A stretch of DNA of 64,000 nucleotides from Hyphomonadaceae bacterium (GTDB lineage Bacteria; Pseudomonadota; Alphaproteobacteria; Caulobacterales; Hyphomonadaceae), in contig JANSYM010000001.1 in the NCBI GenBank assembly GCA_024742355.1, forward strand, positions 372,001-436,000. Reading direction: 5' to 3'. Under the pieces are notes generated by a model that saw nothing but the letters and a program-made list of their open reading frames with translations, searched no databases and was not told the origin of the DNA. The position numbers and the translations under genes are program-made. Shown one piece after another: positions 59,397-64,000 of the stretch (the stretch's first letter is position 1; each line of letters begins with the position of its first letter).

Positions 59397-60992
59397 ATGT
59401 CCCTCACTGAAGAGGCGGGCCGCCGCCGGACCTTTGCGATCATTTCTCACCCGGATGCGGGTAAGACAACGCTGACCGAGAACCTGCTCCTGGCCGGCGG
59501 GGCCATTCGTGCGGCGGGTGAGGTCGCTGCGCGCGGTGAGCGACGTCGGACGACGTCCGACTGGATGAAGATCGAACGCGATCGCGGCATCTCTGTCAGC
59601 GCCTCGGTTATGACGTTTGAGTATCGCGGCAATGTCTACAATCTGCTCGACACGCCGGGACACGAAGACTTTTCCGAAGACACGTATCGCACCCTGACGG
59701 CTGCAGATTGCGCCATCATGGTGCTGGATGCTGCGAAAGGTATCGAGCCGCAGACATTGAAACTGTTCGAAGTCTGCCGCCTGCGCGACATCCCGATTGT
59801 CACCTTCATCAACAAGATGGACCGCGAGGCGCTCGATCCGCTTGAACTGCTCGACCAGATCCAGGACCAGTTACAGCTCGATTGCGCGCCGCTTTACTGG
59901 CCGGCCGCCTCCGGACAGCGCTTTGGCGGCATGTCGGACCTCCGGACAGGTGAGTTTCTGCATTACTCCAAGAAGACCGCCGATGAAGGTCTGACACCGG
60001 GCGAATCACCTCGAGTGGCACTCGATGATGTGCGTGACCAGGTCGACCCAAGCGCACTGGAAGAGCTCGAAGAGGGCGCTGAAATGGCGGTCGAGATGCT
60101 GCCCGAGATCGACAAGCAGGCTTTCCTGGAAGGGCATATGACGCCGGTCGTCTTCGGCACCGCCTTGCGCCATTTCGGGGTTGGAGAGCTGCTGTCTGTC
60201 CTTGAGGAATTCGCCCCCGCGCCGCGCCCGCATAGCTGTCATCGCAAGGACGCAGAACATACGCTCAATCGAGACGATAAGGGCGTTGCCGGTTTCGTGT
60301 TCAAGATCCAGGCAAACATGGACCCGAACCATCGCGACCGGGTCGCCTTCCTGCGTCTGTGCTCGGGCGAGTTCAAGCGCGGCATGCGGCTGAAGACCGC
60401 TGGCGGCAAGCAGATCAATATCCACAACCCGCTGATGTTCTTGGCACAGGACCGCGAGATTGCCGAAACCGCTTATGCCGGAGATGTCATCGGTGTGCCC
60501 AATCACGGCCAGTTGCGGGTCGGCGACAGCCTGTCCGAGGGCGGCGATATCAAGTTTGCCGGAATTCCAAACTTCGCGCCGGAGATCCTGCGCCGCGCGC
60601 GAACAACCGACCCGATGAAAGCCAAACACTTGCGCAAGGCGCTGGAAGGCCTCGCCGAAGAAGGCGTGACGCAATTGTTCAAGCCGAATATCGGCTCTGA
60701 CATGATTGTCGGGGCCGTCGGAGCACTGCAAATTGACGTGATGGCAGAGCGTATGGTCAATGAATACGGTCTCGACGTCGTCTTCGAGGAAGCGCCATAC
60801 AATGTCGCACGCTGGATTCACTGCGATGATGATGCCGTGCTCGAGGCTTTTCTCGACAAGAACAAATCCGCGTCCGGCACCGACCTCGACGATGCGCCGG
60901 TTTATCTTGCCAAGAATGCCTGGGACGTTGGTTATGCTCAGGAAAAGAACCCGGAACTACGCTTCACCGCGACCAAGGAACGGGCTGTTTAG
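59397..60992 (+). CDS. prfC: peptide chain release factor 3
   Basis: The 531-residue translational GTPase has G1 SHPDAGKTT, the switch I region GISVSASVMTF, G3 DTPGHEDFSEDTYR, G4 NKMD and the RF3-specific C-terminal region (QFEVLMAERM-like segment DVMAERMVNEYGLDVVFEEAPYNVARW). RF3 recycles RF1/RF2 from the ribosome after peptide release. Length is normal. Confidence 0.97.
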   Translation: MSLTEEAGRRRTFAIISHPDAGKTTLTENLLLAGGAIRAAGEVAARGERRRTTSDWMKIERDRGISVSASVMTFEYRGNVYNLLDTPGHEDFSEDTYRTLTAADCAIMVLDAAKGIEPQTLKLFEVCRLRDIPIVTFINKMDREALDPLELLDQIQDQLQLDCAPLYWPAASGQRFGGMSDLRTGEFLHYSKKTADEGLTPGESPRVALDDVRDQVDPSALEELEEGAEMAVEMLPEIDKQAFLEGHMTPVVFGTALRHFGVGELLSVLEEFAPAPRPHSCHRKDAEHTLNRDDKGVAGFVFKIQANMDPNHRDRVAFLRLCSGEFKRGMRLKTAGGKQINIHNPLMFLAQDREIAETAYAGDVIGVPNHGQLRVGDSLSEGGDIKFAGIPNFAPEILRRARTTDPMKAKHLRKALEGLAEEGVTQLFKPNIGSDMIVGAVGALQIDVMAERMVNEYGLDVVFEEAPYNVARWIHCDDDAVLEAFLDKNKSASGTDLDDAPVYLAKNAWDVGYAQEKNPELRFTATKERAV

Positions 60993-61106
60993 GCAGGCCA
61001 TCTGCTGACCCATCTGCAACATGAATAGGCGCGCCTCAAAAGCGACGGGTTTTTAACCCAGAAATTTGTGATAGCTTCTTCTGGTGACCGGGGAGATTAT
61101 CACGCC

Positions 61107-61862
61107 ATGTTCCGTTTCCTTTCCTTATTGCTGATTCTTGTCGGCCTGGGCGCCCTCGCATTCGGGGGGTATCAGTATTATCAGACACAGCAGCAGCCAG
61201 AGCGAAGGGCATCTGCATCAGCGCCGTCCGAGAGTTTTGGATTTGACGCACCCGACGCAGCGGACTCACCTGTCGCGTCCAGTCCGCGCAGTCTATCGAC
61301 ACCATCGGCCGGCAGTGATGACGAATTCTTCGGCGTTGCATCGGTTGGCGGCGACGTGATGAGCGCATTGAGAACCGTACCGATCGCGCATGAGACACCG
61401 TCAAAAGCGCAATTCGGCCGCGAGTTTACCGTGACGTTGGCTGTGGACGCCACAGGCGACGACACAGCCGTCGACGCGCTCTCCGGGCGCGGCAATGTTG
61501 TCGAGGGTGAGGCGCAAATTTCTTCCTCGATGACCGCGCTGGTCTCGGGCGAGACGTTTGAAGTCCGGGCGATCACACCCGAAACGCAATTGATTTCCCC
61601 AGTGACCGAGAATGTCTGGCGCTGGAAGGTGACGCCCACTGCAGTGGGCAGTCAGGAGTTGGTCATCGAGCTGTTTGCCAACCTTGATGGACAGGCGCTG
61701 CCATTGCGCACGTTTCGCGATGAGGTCGAAGTCGATGTCTCTCGCATCGGACAAGCCATTGCGATCGCAAGATCTGTCAGCCCGATCACCGTGGTTGCTG
61801 GCGGTATTGGCTCGCTGCTGGCCGGACTGTTCGGATTTGTGGGGTTCTTCCGCCGCCGTTAA
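61107..61862 (+). CDS. hypothetical membrane-anchored protein
   Basis: The ATG at 61107 is chosen so that the first helix starts at the N-terminus (MFRFLSLLLILVGLGALAFGGYQYY); an earlier frame to 61068 exists. A Ser/Pro/Ala-rich linker is followed by a domain of about 120 residues (FTVTLAVDATGDDTAVDALSG..., VWRWKVTPTAVGSQELVIELFA) that looks beta-sandwich-like. It ends in a second membrane helix (GGIGSLLAGLFGFVGFF) and RRR. Two membrane anchors frame a periplasmic domain; the function is unknown. Confidence 0.72.
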   Translation: MFRFLSLLLILVGLGALAFGGYQYYQTQQQPERRASASAPSESFGFDAPDAADSPVASSPRSLSTPSAGSDDEFFGVASVGGDVMSALRTVPIAHETPSKAQFGREFTVTLAVDATGDDTAVDALSGRGNVVEGEAQISSSMTALVSGETFEVRAITPETQLISPVTENVWRWKVTPTAVGSQELVIELFANLDGQALPLRTFRDEVEVDVSRIGQAIAIARSVSPITVVAGGIGSLLAGLFGFVGFFRRR

Positions 61863-61957
61863 TCGCCTGGGCTGTGACACGTGTGATCTAGGCAAACCCG
61901 GTTTTGTCTGAAACAAAGTTGATAACAAACATAATCTTATTCGCCAGGAGACCCTCC

Positions 61958-63601
61958 ATGCGCTTGAATCGACTTTTAGCTGGAACCGCGATTGCCTTCG
62001 CGCTTGCCTTGTCTGCCTGCGGCGGCGGAAACGGGGGCGATGATACGCTGACGCTCCGCCGCGGAATCTCGGCAAAAGTCGATACGCTCGACCCTCACCG
62101 CTCCTCGGCGGCCTGGGAAAACATTATTATCGGTGACATGTTTCTCGGCCTGACACAGCACACCGCTGATGGGCAGGTTATTCCGGCCATGGCAGAGAGC
62201 TGGACCGTCTCGGATGATGGCCTGGTCTGGACATTCAATCTGCGTGACACATCCTGGTCGGACGGCACGCCCCTGACGGCAGAAGACTTCGTCTACGCAC
62301 TGCGCCGCATTCAGGACCCGGCCATTGCTTCGCAATACTCATCCTTGCTGTACATCATCAAGAACGCGCAAGCGCTCAACGAAGCACGCATCGCCCCGGA
62401 GGAACTGGGCGTACGCGCGATCGATGACCGCACGCTTGAGATCACGTTGGAAGAGCCGGCACCATACCTGCTCGGCCTGCTGACCCATTACACCACGTTT
62501 CCTGTGCCGCGGCACATTGTGGAACAGTATGGCGAAGCCTGGGTGCAGCCTGAGAATATCGAGGTCAACGGCCCGTACAAACTGGTTTACTGGGTGACGG
62601 GCGATCAACTCGTGGTCGACAAGAATCCGGCCTTTTATGAAGCCGACACGCTTTGCTATGAGCGCGTCAGCTATTTCGAGCTTGAGGACCTTGCGGCGGT
62701 TGAGCGCCGGATTGAAGCGGGCGAGCTCGACATCAACAATGCCTTTGATGGCGGTCGCAAAGCTGAACTTGATCGCCGCTTGCCCGGCTGGGCACGCACG
62801 ACACCAGGCCTGCTGACCACCTATTGGAGCTTCAATTCCAGCGAGCCTCCGTTTGACGACATTCGCGTCCGCAAGGCACTGGCAATGGCGCTTGACCGGG
62901 AATACCTGGTCGAGAACGTGCTGACCCCCGGCTTCGTTCCGGCCTACAGTTTCACGCCGCCCGGTATCAATAATTATGAGACGGATCGCCCGGAAGTTTC
63001 GTGGAAATCCCTCACTCGACCCGAGCGTCTGGCCGAAGCACAACGACTGCTGGAAGATGCGGGTTATGGCCCGGACAATCCATTGCGTTTCGAGTTCAAG
63101 CACCGCTCCACGGATGATAACCCGAAGGCGGCGCCCGTGGCTCAGGCCAATTGGAATGAGATTGCACCCTGGGTGGATGCCCAGATCCTGCGCCAGGACA
63201 CAAAAGTGCTGTACGCCGACCTGCGCCAGGGCAATTTCGAGGTTTCGGACGGCGCGTGGCTCGCCGACTATAATGATCCGCTGAACTTCCTGTACCTGCT
63301 CGACAGCGATACCGGTCAGCAGAATTACGGCAATTATTCCAATCCGGAATATGACCGCCTGTTGGAAGCAGCGAGCCAGGAACGCGACCTGGTGGCGCGC
63401 GCGGAACTGTTTGCCGAGGCCGAGAAAATCATGCTGGAAGACCATCCGATCACACCGATGTGGTTCCAGGTGACCAAGAATCTGGTCGATCCGAATATTG
63501 AGGGCTGGGCTGAAACCGCTGAAGACAATCACCGGTCGCGCTGGATGTGTCCGGCGGCCGACACGGACGCGGACGCGGATGAAACGGCCGCCACGGAATA
63601 G
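61958..63601 (+). CDS. peptide ABC transporter substrate-binding lipoprotein (OppA-like)
   Basis: AGGAG lies 7 bp before the ATG at 61958. The signal peptide ends in the lipobox LSAC. The 547-residue protein has the SBP_bac_5 pattern: LRRGISAKVDTLDPHRSS, GLTQHTADGQVIPAMAESWTVSDDGLVWTFNLRDTSWSDGTPLTAEDFVYALRRIQDP, and WLADYNDPLNFLYLL. No permease or ATPase genes follow in the window, so it may serve a distant transporter. The last 15 residues are Asp/Ala-rich. Confidence 0.9.
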   Translation: MRLNRLLAGTAIAFALALSACGGGNGGDDTLTLRRGISAKVDTLDPHRSSAAWENIIIGDMFLGLTQHTADGQVIPAMAESWTVSDDGLVWTFNLRDTSWSDGTPLTAEDFVYALRRIQDPAIASQYSSLLYIIKNAQALNEARIAPEELGVRAIDDRTLEITLEEPAPYLLGLLTHYTTFPVPRHIVEQYGEAWVQPENIEVNGPYKLVYWVTGDQLVVDKNPAFYEADTLCYERVSYFELEDLAAVERRIEAGELDINNAFDGGRKAELDRRLPGWARTTPGLLTTYWSFNSSEPPFDDIRVRKALAMALDREYLVENVLTPGFVPAYSFTPPGINNYETDRPEVSWKSLTRPERLAEAQRLLEDAGYGPDNPLRFEFKHRSTDDNPKAAPVAQANWNEIAPWVDAQILRQDTKVLYADLRQGNFEVSDGAWLADYNDPLNFLYLLDSDTGQQNYGNYSNPEYDRLLEAASQERDLVARAELFAEAEKIMLEDHPITPMWFQVTKNLVDPNIEGWAETAEDNHRSRWMCPAADTDADADETAATE

Positions 63602-63628
63602 GGCCAGACGCAGACTCGGGGGAGGATG

Positions 63629-64000
63629 ATGTCTCTAGAGCTTGAAATCGCCGGAGCCGCGTCGACAGGCGCGCTGACAACACGGCAGTCCGCTGATCTC
63701 AGCGGTGAGCCTTGCCGCAATTGTGGCGCGCAGGTCGAAGAGAAATATTGCCCGAAATGCGGCCAGCTCGCCGCCAGCTTCCATCGCCCGATCTGGACCC
63801 TGGTGGGCGAGACGATCTCAGACACGTTCACTGTCGACGGACGGTTGGCACGCACGCTACCGGTCTTGCTGTTTCGTCCGGGGCGCCTGACTCGCAGATA
63901 TACAGACGGACAGCGCGCACGCTATGTGCCGCCATTTCGCATGTTCCTGCTCGCCAGCTTACTGTTCTACCTGATGTTGTTCACGGTGGTGACGCCTGGG
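63629..64000 (+). CDS. DUF3667-type protein, N-terminal part (runs off right edge)
   Basis: GGAGG lies just upstream of two adjacent ATGs (63626, 63629). The visible 124 residues contain a zinc-ribbon (PCRNCGAQVEEKYCPKCGQ) followed by FHRPIWTLVGETISDTFTVDGRLARTLPVLLFRPGRLTRRYTDGQRARYVPPFRMFLLAS. This is the DUF3667 pattern, and a membrane segment begins at the edge. The function of the family is unknown. Confidence 0.8.
   Translation, partial: MSLELEIAGAASTGALTTRQSADLSGEPCRNCGAQVEEKYCPKCGQLAASFHRPIWTLVGETISDTFTVDGRLARTLPVLLFRPGRLTRRYTDGQRARYVPPFRMFLLASLLFYLMLFTVVTPG

Overview
The window looks like chromosomal DNA of an alphaproteobacterium, most likely a member of the Hyphomonadaceae/Maricaulales or a near relative (inference). 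Pointers are a MucR-type regulator, a Usg-like protein, DUF2336, DUF1491 and DUF6456-like proteins, a stand-alone DnaA domain IV-like protein, SufE, and a CIRCE-controlled groESL operon. Base composition is GC-rich apart from a visibly AT-richer block at about 18.1-29.7 kb. No tRNA, rRNA or CRISPR array was seen.

Layout. 0-1.9 kb: the 5' end of an ArsR-type regulator with a palindromic operator, a conserved hypothetical gene, then hairpins and dispersed repeats. 1.9-3.9 kb: an ABC-F ATPase. 4.2-11.6 kb: a compact sensory/envelope locus with a secreted cysteine-repeat protein, a NarL-type response regulator, a 7TMR-DISM histidine kinase and three lipoproteins. An identical bipartite site, TGGGTA-N5-CCCCATA, stands upstream of the cysteine-repeat gene, the kinase gene and the first lipoprotein gene. 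11.7-17.6 kb and 29.7-33.8 kb: acyl-CoA metabolism (class III CoA-transferase, acyl-CoA dehydrogenase, thiolase-like protein, 3-oxoacid CoA-transferase A/B) plus a divergent PEP carboxylase-family protein.

18,106-29,698: the main discovery, an apparently complete casposon of 11.6 kb. It has a cas1 gene without cas2 or a CRISPR array, and divergent from it an operon of an unknown protein, an HTH protein, an HNH nuclease and a family B DNA polymerase with all exonuclease and polymerase motifs. The ends are a perfect 12-bp terminal inverted repeat (GGGGTATAGCTA) flanked by a perfect 14-bp target-site duplication (CCTGCTTGCGCAGG). Removing the element and one target copy restores a dispersed palindromic repeat that has a second copy about 300 bp away, so the pre-insertion site can be read directly. 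Cargo resembles anti-phage genes: a nucleotide-cyclase-like protein with a PD-(D/E)XK nuclease on the left, and a P-loop NTPase of STAND/NACHT type (reading frame broken by one in-frame TAA) with a partner on the right.

33.9-45.3 kb: a WYL regulator divergent from a GST, an AMP-dependent acyl-CoA synthetase, groESL with a three-way-junction structure at the groL 3' end, Usg, an FMN-binding protein, a beta-lactamase-family hydrolase, an MFS transporter, a DoxX-like protein and a DUF2336 protein. 45.4-53.3 kb: a ten-gene Mrp-type cation/proton antiporter operon with three NuoL/M/N-like subunits, ordered like the Mrp module of Mbh hydrogenases. 53.5-64 kb: MucR, PAS, DnaA-like HTH, DUF6456, SufE, a soluble-domain histidine kinase, DUF1491, release factor 3, a peptide-binding lipoprotein and a DUF3667-type protein that runs off the right edge.
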